DNA from: an uncultured Draconibacterium sp.
GTDB taxonomy: Bacteria; Bacteroidota; Bacteroidia; Bacteroidales; Prolixibacteraceae
Length of the DNA stretch: 64,000 nt
Direction of reading: 5' to 3'
NCBI RefSeq assembly: GCF_913063105.1
Contig: NZ_CAJXYQ010000013.1
Coordinates: 1 to 64,000 of the forward strand
The translations under genes and the position numbers were made by a program. Of this stretch, positions 7,912-17,585 are shown piece after piece. A model generated the notes under the pieces. That model did not search any database. It was not told where the DNA came from and worked only from the letters and a program-made list of their open reading frames with translations. Each line of letters starts with the position of its first letter. Position 1 is the first letter of the stretch.

Positions 7912-10900
7912 TTATTTATTGTAAACGATTTTCTTGTTATACATTTTTTCATTGATGTGTATTCGCAGGTAATAAATTCCTGAGCTTACGGAACCTCCGC
8001 CATCAGCTGTTCCTGTCCATTGCATTTTATGGTTTCCACGGCTCATTTGCTGTTCTTCGCATAAACGATGAATACACTGCCCCATTTGGTTCATTACCAG
8101 CACCTCTACCTTACTGTCGCTTGCCAAATCAATACGAAGTGTAACTGCATCATTAAACGGATTTGGATAACAATTAACCGCAACCATTTCTGCTAATTCG
8201 TTAGCCCCCATTTCAAGCAGGTTCATCGATAATAAGGCCGATTCATGTTTTACAAATACCGGCTCGCCAGCCACCAGCTCCGGTTCTATGTTGATTTCAT
8301 GCTGCACACCGGCCTGCCATAACCTGAAATTATAGGTGTTGCCCTCGTTAAATCCGGTCATCCCACTTCCGTCGGATGAGGACGCTGACAGGGCCACCAT
8401 CTGTTTCTCCAAATGCTCAGGTAGTAAGGTTACTGCACCAACACAGTCCTCGCCATCAAAAACAGCCAGTTCATCGCCGGCAGCCATTATTTCGGTGCCA
8501 AGGTGTACAAAATTAAAGTTCATGTGGTCCACTCCGTTGCCATTGTATACCACATTAAAGTGTTGTGGCTTAACAGGTGCTTTACTTGTAGTGCTTGATT
8601 TCGGATAGTTCTCGTAAATCCATAAAGTATCGGGAGCACTCACTTTTACTTTAAACCCTCTTCCTGCCCAAAAATTCCCGATAAAATTTTGCCAGCCGCC
8701 AAACATCCCCAAATCTTCAATTGAGTTCCCCTGCTGATCCTGTACTTTTAACAGGCTTCCATTATCAATTAATTGCTGTACAATGTCCATTCCGTCCACA
8801 ATATTCATGCTCGGAAAACCAATGATGTTCCAGCCACTGCTTAACACAATACCGTATGGATAATTCACCAACTGTCCGCTTAAATACAAACTATCATATT
8901 CAGCAACTTTTACTTTATAGCCCTCGGCGGGGTGCAGGTTGCCAATGGCATTAATCCAGCCGCCAAAAGTACCATGGTCCTCAAGTGAAGCTCCGGTCTC
9001 GTCCTGCATTTTTATTAGCATACCGGTATTGATAAGATCTGAAAATACAAATTCAAGATCAGAAGAATCGGGCACTACCGGTGAGGAGAAGATGTTCCAA
9101 CCGGGGTAAAAATCAGTTACAAAATTTACCTCACTATTTGCCAATAAGGCTACATAAGCGGTACCTCCCTGAATAAACGGACTGCAGCTAGTAGCAATGG
9201 CTTCGGAAGTATAGCACTGGGCATAAACACCCGAAAATTCTTTGGTATCGCTGCATCGCCATATTTTATATGTAATTTCGTTACCCGGAGTAAAACCACT
9301 AGCTGTTCCATCATCTGAGCTGGTAATAATACTCAGAATGTTTTGTCCCTCGATGGTATATTCAAGTTTCCCATAGCCTACACAAAGTTCGCCATCAAAT
9401 ATTCCAATCTGATCCCCCGGTTCAAGGTCTATTCCATCTATCTTTGCGTCTACAATGTATATGTTCATCGCTTCATTGGGATTACCATCCCAAACAAGAT
9501 CGAAATGTTGCGGACAGGCAATAAATGGTTCAATGTAAATAATGTCGGCAGTAACACATAAGTGGGCATCAACAACCTGAACCGAATGATAGCCTGTGCT
9601 GAGTGTTTGATTCGAACTCTGCACCAGTGTACCATCAATCCAAATCTGATAAGGGGCAACTCCCCCCTGCACATTAAGCTCAATATCCGCATCCAGTTCT
9701 CTTACATCAATTTCTGTATAGCTAAAAGTAAGCGGCTCAGCCGGAGGTTCAAATGCCAGGCTTGTTTCTCCAAGTAAACAACCATCACTGTTTGAAAGGC
9801 TAAACACATAAAAAATATCTGCCTGTGGATCATCGTCAAATTCCAGGTTTCCTATTACCAATTCTGATTCAAATAAATCGCTTGTCCCCTGGTATAGAAT
9901 AGTATCGTTGTAATGATAGGTGTAGGTGGCCTGATACGAATCGCCGGGTTCACCATCAACCTCAATTAAAGCACTTGCTTTCTGATCGCTAAAACAACTT
10001 ACATCTATTACTGAAAAATCAGGCATTGGTGAAGTTTCCAGAATAAAACTATCAACTACGATGCAGCCGTTAGCATCTTCTGCAAGAAATTCATATACCC
10101 CTTCGCCGTATAGCCAATGATTTGTTTCGGTAGTATAATCGGTGTACAATTCTCCGTTTTTATAAATTGAATACTGGTAGGGTTCAATTCCCCCAATGGT
10201 AATTAATGCCAGATTCATTGCGGTATCGCCAGGGCACATAAACGAATATTGGTCGATAATCAATTCCAATGGATCGGGTTGCATAACAACTGCAAAGGAT
10301 TCTACTTCGTTACCGGCCGCATCCTCCACTAAAATGGAATAAGAACCTGCCTCTAATTGTATGGTTGCATTATTCTGATCATCTTCTAACACCATTGGCA
10401 CGGAGCCACCTCCAATTAAACTTAGATATACCACATAGGCATTGCTATCATTTTCCGCTTCAGGATTAAAACCTCCTAAACCGTAGCTTCCCCCCAGGCC
10501 TCCTGATATCTCCAGGGTAAGGAAACCGAAATCTCCATAACATAAAGCATCATTTGTAAAAACATCCACCTCGAGGGGTAACAGGGAATCAGCTGAGAAA
10601 TTCGCCTGATACCAAATATCAAGGTTTAAGGTAGTATCGCCACCGTTACGTGTGTTCTGAAAGCCATCTGTCCAGTTTAAGAATTGCAATCCATCAATCT
10701 GAGGTGTTGGCAAAATAAAACTTTCAAAATTATTCGACTCAAACGCCGCTCCCCCAATAAAGGTAAGGCTTGTACACATGCTAAGGTCGATACCATTTAA
10801 TCCTGAATACAAAAAAGCACTGTTCCCGATTGTTTCCAGCAATCCACAGGGGCTTAAATCAACCGAAGGAATTTGGTTACCAAAAAATGCCCGATAGCCA

Positions 10901-13704
10901 ATTTCTGTAAGGCCTGTACATAAACTAAAGTCTACATTTGTTAAACCACAGGTATTTAAAGCATGATCGCTGAGCCTTTCTACCCAGGCCGGAATTTGAA
11001 CACTATCCGTTTCATGAGCATAAGATATTAGTACGGATTGATCATACATTTCTCCGTTAAATTCATAGAAAAAACCATCAAATGGTTCACGATTTAGTGT
11101 TGTAATATGGTTGCCATTAAACACTCCTCCTCCTAAAACAATATTGTATGGAAGTTCTAAACTGCTGAGGTTATTGCCCATAAAAGCCAGGGGGCCAATG
11201 TAACTTAAGTTCTGGCAGCGACTAAAATCAATCTGAGACAAGTTATTGTGTTCAAAAGCCGATTCACCAATACTTTCCAAACCTGCTGGCAATTGTACCG
11301 AGGTAATACCTTTAAACCGGAATAAGCGATAGCCCAAACCTGTCACCAATTGTCCACAAAGAGAATCCGGAATAAGGATATCAGTGTCTGCATAATCGTA
11401 CGTACAGTTGGTTATTGTTCCATCAACAATGGTTACATCGTCGCAGGTTAGGGTGTGAGCATCAACAAATACGGCCGTGTAGTCGGTATCAAAAGTTGAT
11501 GTACTTTCGCCTCCGGCATAGGTGTTTCCGTTGCCATCTACCCAGTGAGAAAAAACCTGATCGGTTTCGCCAACTGCTACGGGCAATATAAATGAGCTAA
11601 AATGATTATAGGTAAAGGCATGCTGGCTAATATAAGTTACCGTATTACTTAAAGTAACAGAATATAAACCTGAAGCATACATGGCCGTGTAAGAAATTGT
11701 CTTTACCCCTTGTGGAATTACAACATTTCGGTCAACTCCGGCATAACAATCAAGAAAAGTATAATCCAAACTATCTCCGGCATAACCATAAAAGAAGCCG
11801 TCAAATGGCTGCCCATTAAATGTTGCGATACGATTGTTATAACCGCGAAAAGCAATGTGCCCAATGTAGGTACTTTCCGGAACAGAAACATCAATCAGGC
11901 TATTGCTGGCAAAAGCCACCTGATCGATAAAAGTCAGATTAGCACAATGAGATAAATCAACAGTTTGCAAGCTGTTATTATCAAAAGCCATAAAACCAAT
12001 ACTTTCAATGGTTGACGGAAACTGAACCGAGGTAAGTCCTTTTGCTTTAAATGCATTATCTCCTATTCGGGTTACTGTTTGTCCACATAGCGTGTCCGGA
12101 ATAATAATATCGGTGTCCGGTAAACTATCCGCAGATGCGGTAATTTCGCCGTTTACAATAGTTACATCATCACATGTAAGTGTATACCCCAAAAGAACGG
12201 TATCGCTTGTGCCCACCTTAAATTCGATGGAATCGCCGATAAAACCAACATCGTAAATACTTAATGAAGTGGCAGATCCGTCAGACAATAGCGGCAAGGG
12301 ATCAGAGCTATCATTTACTAGTGTTCTGCTTTGGTCAGCAGATAAAGCAGCGTCTCCCACATAGCCATTCAGCAGACTTTCAGTTACGCCCGGACGCAAA
12401 ACATATAACTCATCCGGCGGACCGTTTCTATTACCCGTTGTAACAGAAGTATTTACCCTGTACACCAATAATCCTTCATCATAGGAGCCGTACAGATAAG
12501 AATCGTAGCCCTGTTTTTTGCGGTATTCTACCATAAAAAATTCAGTACTTGATTCGGGAACCGGAATTTTATAGCAAGCAAAAGGGTTATCCGCAACAGC
12601 AGGAAGTTTGTAAGTTCCGCTTGCTGTAATCTCCGGAATTTCGCTAAACCAGTTCCCGTATTGATATTTCATCCAGGTTAGCATATGTTGTGCATTGTCA
12701 TTGGCCATGAGATCCCAACCTGCAACAGGATATAAATGGCGGGATTCATCGTTGTAATGGTATAAATCGGGTGCCCCTAGTGTGTGAAACATTTCGTGAC
12801 ACAATACCGACACATCGGTTACATCGCTTAACTGAAAGTTAAATTCCCATACACGAGCTCCGGATATATACACTGTTTTAGAATACAGAGTCCACTTATG
12901 CGGCCATAGCAACTCGCTCCAGCCTTCCGTTGCACCCTGAACAATGAAACAAACATTATCTACGTAGCCATCGGCATCGGAGTCGAAGTTGATGCCACTG
13001 CTTTCAAGTGTTGGTATAACTTCATTTAAAGCGTTTTCAAGTAAGGTGTGCTCACGTTCTGTGCGATCATTAATATAACCAATCGGGTTGGTCAGCGAAT
13101 CATAAGGTACATAATAATCACGAACCTGTGCATCCTGGTATGAAACGATAGTGTTTCCACTAGGTGTTGGGTACATTGTTGATACCACATTTAACTGACC
13201 ACCTGAAACCTCGGAGAAATAGCCATGTAGCGAAGGCTGAGCGCCATTAAACATATCATCATAGGTTGAAAGTTCTTCGGTAAATTCAGCCTGATCAGCA
13301 AAACGAATAAAAACAACTATGTTGTTATAATCGCCGGTACTTGGAGCATAAGAAATATCATCAATTGCTGCCGATTTTAGCTGTTCCCTTTCGGGGCGTA
13401 CAAGTAAACCGGGTTCAATTCCCAGAGTTGCCGGATTAACAGTGCCAACAATATGTGGAGAAGCTACCAGCTCTCCATCAATAATTACAGCATAGGTGTA
13501 ATAACCGGTTGAACCATTTTTAATGATGGTATAATTATCGGCATCGTGCATCCAGTTAAAAAACTCATCTCCACTGGCAAAGCAGTTAATAACAGCTCCT
13601 CCGGGCTGTGTAATTTTTATCGGTACATTTCGTAAAAATGCTGCATTTAAGTTATTCACCAGAACCAGCACAAAAATGAGAAGCAGAGGTAATGCTTTTT
13701 TCAT
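7912..13704 (-). CDS. Secreted M6-family metalloprotease with leucine-rich repeats and T9SS sorting domain
   Basis: This 1930-residue protein begins with a signal peptide (ALPLLLIFVLVLVNNLNA, 3-20). An M6 (immune inhibitor A-like) metallopeptidase domain spans about 30-480, with zinc motif HEMFH at 303-307 and D313 after GAP. Two BspA-like leucine-rich blocks follow (about 505-735 and 748-1040), each opening with TLTCDDVTIV and listing IxxxAF-type repeats. SprB/Ig-like strands cover about 1050-1390. Two copies of a FDG-x-CVG module start near 1398 and 1713, around a duplicated FGGW/GYKVKV repeat (about 1545-1690). The last 80 residues are a type A T9SS sorting domain (CYPNPFNDAVTLRIDL to KIVYNK). 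It is probably exported through T9SS and surface-bound or released as a protease-adhesin. Both zinc histidines and the glutamate are present. Confidence 0.92.
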   Translation of the reverse strand: MKKALPLLLIFVLVLVNNLNAAFLRNVPIKITQPGGAVINCFASGDEFFNWMHDADNYTIIKNGSTGYYTYAVIIDGELVASPHIVGTVNPATLGIEPGLLVRPEREQLKSAAIDDISYAPSTGDYNNIVVFIRFADQAEFTEELSTYDDMFNGAQPSLHGYFSEVSGGQLNVVSTMYPTPSGNTIVSYQDAQVRDYYVPYDSLTNPIGYINDRTEREHTLLENALNEVIPTLESSGINFDSDADGYVDNVCFIVQGATEGWSELLWPHKWTLYSKTVYISGARVWEFNFQLSDVTDVSVLCHEMFHTLGAPDLYHYNDESRHLYPVAGWDLMANDNAQHMLTWMKYQYGNWFSEIPEITASGTYKLPAVADNPFACYKIPVPESSTEFFMVEYRKKQGYDSYLYGSYDEGLLVYRVNTSVTTGNRNGPPDELYVLRPGVTESLLNGYVGDAALSADQSRTLVNDSSDPLPLLSDGSATSLSIYDVGFIGDSIEFKVGTSDTVLLGYTLTCDDVTIVNGEITASADSLPDTDIIIPDTLCGQTVTRIGDNAFKAKGLTSVQFPSTIESIGFMAFDNNSLQTVDLSHCANLTFIDQVAFASNSLIDVSVPESTYIGHIAFRGYNNRIATFNGQPFDGFFYGYAGDSLDYTFLDCYAGVDRNVVIPQGVKTISYTAMYASGLYSVTLSNTVTYISQHAFTYNHFSSFILPVAVGETDQVFSHWVDGNGNTYAGGESTSTFDTDYTAVFVDAHTLTCDDVTIVDGTITNCTYDYADTDILIPDSLCGQLVTGLGYRLFRFKGITSVQLPAGLESIGESAFEHNNLSQIDFSRCQNLSYIGPLAFMGNNLSSLELPYNIVLGGGVFNGNHITTLNREPFDGFFYEFNGEMYDQSVLISYAHETDSVQIPAWVERLSDHALNTCGLTNVDFSLCTGLTEIGYRAFFGNQIPSVDLSPCGLLETIGNSAFLYSGLNGIDLSMCTSLTFIGGAAFESNNFESFILPTPQIDGLQFLNWTDGFQNTRNGGDTTLNLDIWYQANFSADSLLPLEVDVFTNDALCYGDFGFLTLEISGGLGGSYGLGGFNPEAENDSNAYVVYLSLIGGGSVPMVLEDDQNNATIQLEAGSYSILVEDAAGNEVESFAVVMQPDPLELIIDQYSFMCPGDTAMNLALITIGGIEPYQYSIYKNGELYTDYTTETNHWLYGEGVYEFLAEDANGCIVVDSFILETSPMPDFSVIDVSCFSDQKASALIEVDGEPGDSYQATYTYHYNDTILYQGTSDLFESELVIGNLEFDDDPQADIFYVFSLSNSDGCLLGETSLAFEPPAEPLTFSYTEIDVRELDADIELNVQGGVAPYQIWIDGTLVQSSNQTLSTGYHSVQVVDAHLCVTADIIYIEPFIACPQHFDLVWDGNPNEAMNIYIVDAKIDGIDLEPGDQIGIFDGELCVGYGKLEYTIEGQNILSIITSSDDGTASGFTPGNEITYKIWRCSDTKEFSGVYAQCYTSEAIATSCSPFIQGGTAYVALLANSEVNFVTDFYPGWNIFSSPVVPDSSDLEFVFSDLINTGMLIKMQDETGASLEDHGTFGGWINAIGNLHPAEGYKVKVAEYDSLYLSGQLVNYPYGIVLSSGWNIIGFPSMNIVDGMDIVQQLIDNGSLLKVQDQQGNSIEDLGMFGGWQNFIGNFWAGRGFKVKVSAPDTLWIYENYPKSSTTSKAPVKPQHFNVVYNGNGVDHMNFNFVHLGTEIMAAGDELAVFDGEDCVGAVTLLPEHLEKQMVALSASSSDGSGMTGFNEGNTYNFRLWQAGVQHEINIEPELVAGEPVFVKHESALLSMNLLEMGANELAEMVAVNCYPNPFNDAVTLRIDLASDSKVEVLVMNQMGQCIHRLCEEQQMSRGNHKMQWTGTADGGGSVSSGIYYLRIHINEKMYNKKIVYNK

Positions 13705-13866
13705 AAATAATTTGTTTTAAATGGGTTATCAATTAATATGATTTGCAAATCAGACAGCTGCATTTGGCTATATTTGAAGATCTTACTGATTAACATATTC
13801 AAAATTCCAGTTAAATATAAGCAATATATGTTCAAATCAGCTCAAAATTTATAATTTAAACTCGAT

Positions 13867-16005
13867 CTAATTTATTACGAGTTTATGCCTTTCAATCAAT
13901 TGTCCGCTACTGTTAACTATTAATAGGTATAACCCTTTTGGATATTTGCTTACATCCAATATTGTTTGTTGTTGAATTATTCTTTTATCTAAAACTAATT
14001 TACCTGTTGCATCAAACATATAAACCACCATCCTTCCGCCAACGGGCTCTTCAAATTTAACTGTAATCCAATTTTGTGCAGGATTTGGGTAAAACGAGAA
14101 ACCTTCCAGATTTAATAATTGGACATAGGTTAACACACTAACATTCAACACAAAAACTGTATCTATTGTAAATTCACCATCACTCACCTGTAGTTCAATT
14201 TCATAGTCGCCCAGCAGGCTTTCGCTATGGGGTACCGAATCCGTGCTAATTACGGTTGTATGATCATCAATTGCCTCAAAGGTTAGCCATTCGGGCAATC
14301 CAGAGACACTTATAGACAAGGTATCGTAACGATCAGGATCGGCGGCCTCAATTAAACCCGAATAACTAATTCCAAGATATGCAGAATCTTTTGGAAGGGT
14401 AATCCATTCTGGCGGCTTATTGATGTTTTTAATAGTCAATTGCAGGGTATCCGGGTCTGACCATAATTCTCCGTCGCTCACTTTTAATGTCACAAAAAGT
14501 ACTGTATCGCTATGAATTTCGTTGGCAACAAAAGTTGGACTTACCGCAAAAACATCATCAAATAGTAAATAATCCGACTCCCATTGAAACCATAAAGTAT
14601 CGCCTTCCGGATCAAAAGAAGAATTGCCATTTAAAACAACTTCAGCACCTTCGGTTACAATTAAATCAGCACCGGCAGAAGCTACCGGCGGCAAATTGGC
14701 ATGTACTACATTTATTTCAATTGTATCTGAAAGCGAATAGTCTTCTCCATCATAAACGGTTAAGGAAAATAAAAATAAAGAGTCGGCAAGTAACCAGGGA
14801 GCATAAAAAGTAGCATACCTGCTGTTTTGGTTACCTATTTCGCCTCCATTTAAACTTAGCCATTGATAGCTTAATTCGCCCGGCCCCTTATCCGGATCGT
14901 AAGAATTACTTCCATCCAAACGAACTTGTTCACCTTCACTTGCAACCGTTTTTGACTGGGCAAGGGCAAAGGGCCGGACATTAACATTTTCAATAGTTAC
15001 CTGAACGGAATCATAAGCCGACAATTCGGATGAATTCGTGACTTTTAATACCACAAAAAGGGTGGAGTCGGCATTAACCTGAGGTGCAACCAGTTTTGCC
15101 ACTGCTGAATTACTTTCAATTATATCAATTGTGCCTTCGGTGGTTGACCATTGCCATTTTAGCGCTGAACCATCCGGATCGTATGAATTCCCTCCATCCA
15201 AAACAAGCGTGTCTCTTTCGGGAACAACTACCGGGCTGGTTCCTGCATTGGCAACCGGCCCCGAAATAACATTAAAAACGGTAATAATCACCGTATCCGG
15301 CTTGGAAAAATTCATGCCATCATTAACAACCAATATTACACGAAATAATGTAGTCTGATTAACCTCGGGTGCAGTAAAAGTTGGAGAAGCAGCAGTTGAA
15401 CTATGCAAGCCCAGTGTATCTACGTCTATCCAATTAAATAATATTGAATCCTGATTTAAATCATTAGAGTCACTACCATTCAATTGCCCCTGCTCGCCTT
15501 CAAATAATTCATAATCAGGTCCGGCATCCGAATTAGGGGTATAATTGTGTATGCCTCTGAGCGACACATAAACAGTAGCTCCAACTTCGAAATTTTGCGC
15601 CATAATTTCACTACCATCAGCAGGATTATAAAATTTAACACTATCAATATCAACAAGTTCCTCTTCCGATTTATCCCAAACCACAAATGACATAACATTT
15701 CCGCTTGTAAAACCATCTTTTTGCTGTGTATCAACATCGTTGGCACCAGCTACTGCAGCCTGGGTAATGGCATCGAAGGTCTCCTCCAGATTTTTTTCAA
15801 GAACAATTGCGCCAACACATAAGTCTCCATCATAAATTCCAATTTCGTCTCCGGCCTCCAGGTTGTTTTGATTAATTTTTACCGCAAGTAAATTAATATT
15901 CATAGCACTGGTAAAGTCACCCACCGGATTAAACCGGGTTTGGGCGCTCCCAGGCAAATTGCTCAAAAAAGCGATTACAACAAGCAGAAGGCTTAAGTGT
16001 TTCAA
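13867..16005 (-). CDS. Secreted PKD/cadherin-like repeat protein with T9SS sorting domain
   Basis: The 712-residue protein has a signal peptide (LSLLLVVIAFLSNLPGSAQ, 4-22), then a module of about 90 residues (GDEIGIYDGDLCVGA... FTSGNVMSFVVW) that also occurs twice in the neighbouring peptidase. Four PKD/K319-like Ig domains follow, each marked by a phrase such as LDGGNSYDPDG or LNGNSSFDPEGD (about 155-530). A cadherin-like/putative-Ig domain (PPEWITLPKDSAYLG, PEWLTF) occupies about 535-630. The C terminus (FSFYPNPAQNWITVKFEEP to HKLVIN) is a type A T9SS sorting domain. No catalytic domain is visible, so an adhesive or structural surface role is likely. It shares strand and a module with the peptidase, 162 bp away. 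Confidence 0.9.
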   Translation of the reverse strand: MKHLSLLLVVIAFLSNLPGSAQTRFNPVGDFTSAMNINLLAVKINQNNLEAGDEIGIYDGDLCVGAIVLEKNLEETFDAITQAAVAGANDVDTQQKDGFTSGNVMSFVVWDKSEEELVDIDSVKFYNPADGSEIMAQNFEVGATVYVSLRGIHNYTPNSDAGPDYELFEGEQGQLNGSDSNDLNQDSILFNWIDVDTLGLHSSTAASPTFTAPEVNQTTLFRVILVVNDGMNFSKPDTVIITVFNVISGPVANAGTSPVVVPERDTLVLDGGNSYDPDGSALKWQWSTTEGTIDIIESNSAVAKLVAPQVNADSTLFVVLKVTNSSELSAYDSVQVTIENVNVRPFALAQSKTVASEGEQVRLDGSNSYDPDKGPGELSYQWLSLNGGEIGNQNSRYATFYAPWLLADSLFLFSLTVYDGEDYSLSDTIEINVVHANLPPVASAGADLIVTEGAEVVLNGNSSFDPEGDTLWFQWESDYLLFDDVFAVSPTFVANEIHSDTVLFVTLKVSDGELWSDPDTLQLTIKNINKPPEWITLPKDSAYLGISYSGLIEAADPDRYDTLSISVSGLPEWLTFEAIDDHTTVISTDSVPHSESLLGDYEIELQVSDGEFTIDTVFVLNVSVLTYVQLLNLEGFSFYPNPAQNWITVKFEEPVGGRMVVYMFDATGKLVLDKRIIQQQTILDVSKYPKGLYLLIVNSSGQLIERHKLVIN

Positions 16006-16160
16006 AATATTCTGTTTATTTGGTTGAAATTCTTCGGTTTAAATATAAGTTCAAAAAAAGCGAAATAGTAGCATTTGATAAAACTTTTTTAAAAGTATTA
16101 CTTAAAGTGCAGTAATTTAATCCTAATAAATTGTTACCAATTATAGTAAGCAAATAAACT

Positions 16161-16194
16161 TTTTGCCCACCATATTCAATAATAATTATATTTG
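16161..16194 (+). promoter_or_regulatory. Promoter for the WecA-like gene
   Basis: TTTTG (16161-16165) and TATATTTG (16187-16194) are separated by 21 bp, close to Bacteroidota -33/-7 spacing. The predicted leader of roughly 100 nt supports the ATG at 16304. The rest of 16006-16303 is AT-rich and empty. Confidence 0.55.
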
Positions 16195-16303
16195 AACTAA
16201 CCAAAATGCGGATCAAACCACTTCTTATAGCCCACTAGTTAGTAATACTTGGATGTATTTTTACTATGAAACACATTTAAAACATAAAAACAACCAACAC
16301 GTT

Positions 16304-17389
16304 ATGGAAATTATTTTAATCCTTACCGCACTTATTCTTTCTTTCTCGTTGGTACTTGTAGTAGTTCCTCCGATTATTAGAACAGCCAAAGCCAAACATT
16401 TATTTGAACCTTTTGAAGAACGCAAAGTACATACCCAGGTGGTGCCACCCCTTGGAGGGGTTGCCATTTTTATAGGGTTTATTATGAGCTCTATTATTGC
16501 TACCGACGGTTTACGTTTTGAATCGTTCAAATATATTATTGCCGGTGTTATCTTGATGTTTTTTATTGGCTTAAAAGATGATTTAATGGTCATTTCGGCC
16601 AGAAAAAAATTCGTTGTTCAGATTCTTAGTGCTATTATATTAATTACGCTGGCCGATATACGTTTTACCAACCTTCATGGGATTTTTGGAGAATCCAATA
16701 TTGGCTACCTCACCAGTTTCTCGATTACTTTGTTTACCATGCTTGCCATAATTAATGCTTTTAACCTTATCGATGGTGTCGATGGCCTTGCCGCGGGTTT
16801 GGGCATGCTAGCAGCTTTCGTTTTTGGAGTTTGGTTCTACCTAACACAAAATTTCCATTTATCAGTACTGGCATTTGCACTGTTGGGTAGTTTGGCCGCC
16901 TACTTTTTATATAATGTCTTCGGACACCGGAACAAACTTTTTATGGGCGACACAGGATCTCTCATTACCGGCTTGCTCATTTCTGTTTTTGTGATTTACT
17001 TTAACGAAATTAATTTAACGACCTCAAAAGAATTTGTTGTTGGAGGGGCTCCTGCAGTTTCTTTTGCCATTATAATTGTTCCTCTTATCGATACTTTACG
17101 AGTAATGACTATACGGATTTTACAGCGCCGGTCGCCATTTTCTCCCGACAGAAACCATACGCACCACCGCCTCCTAACGCTGTTACATTCGCACTTAAAA
17201 GTTACACTAACAATTGTTGGTGGCAATGTTTTTTTAATAGCTGTTGCTCTTGGAATAAACCACTGGGGGGTAAATGTTAACCTCCAGTTGATTATTGTAT
17301 TCCTGCTTGGCTGTATCCTTGCAATGATTCCCTCTGTTATTTTAAGATTCAAGGCATCAAGGCAAAAATTCAGACCTGCCAAAGCTTAG
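16304..17389 (+). CDS. MraY/WecA-like polyprenyl-phosphate sugar-1-phosphate transferase
   Basis: This polytopic inner-membrane enzyme moves a HexNAc-1-phosphate from a UDP-sugar to undecaprenyl phosphate, the first step of many O-antigen, teichoic-acid-like or exopolysaccharide pathways. From the ATG at 16304 it has 361 residues with about ten hydrophobic helices. Family motifs are present: KDD near 91-93 (Mg and lipid-phosphate site), NLIDGVDGLAAG at 154-165, MGDTGS at 214-219, and HTHHR at 285-289, typical of WecA/TagO rather than MraY. An ATG at 16253 would add a 17-residue polar leader; I prefer 16304 because the first transmembrane helix starts directly after it. The donor sugar cannot be fixed from sequence. 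It is monocistronic. Confidence 0.9.
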   Translation: MEIILILTALILSFSLVLVVVPPIIRTAKAKHLFEPFEERKVHTQVVPPLGGVAIFIGFIMSSIIATDGLRFESFKYIIAGVILMFFIGLKDDLMVISARKKFVVQILSAIILITLADIRFTNLHGIFGESNIGYLTSFSITLFTMLAIINAFNLIDGVDGLAAGLGMLAAFVFGVWFYLTQNFHLSVLAFALLGSLAAYFLYNVFGHRNKLFMGDTGSLITGLLISVFVIYFNEINLTTSKEFVVGGAPAVSFAIIIVPLIDTLRVMTIRILQRRSPFSPDRNHTHHRLLTLLHSHLKVTLTIVGGNVFLIAVALGINHWGVNVNLQLIIVFLLGCILAMIPSVILRFKASRQKFRPAKA

Positions 17390-17585
17390 TGCGCCAGAAG
17401 TACATTTTTATATAAAACTATCGCTTAAATAGAATTCTATAACTAAAACCCATTTTCACAAATTATTTTCACTTGAATTGTTTAGCAGTTTTAATTGCTA
17501 AACAACACCTTTATTTCTGACCGATGTACTTTTTTAGGCAGCGCATTTTCTTTACATTTATAAGAAATCATAAAAACATACTGCC

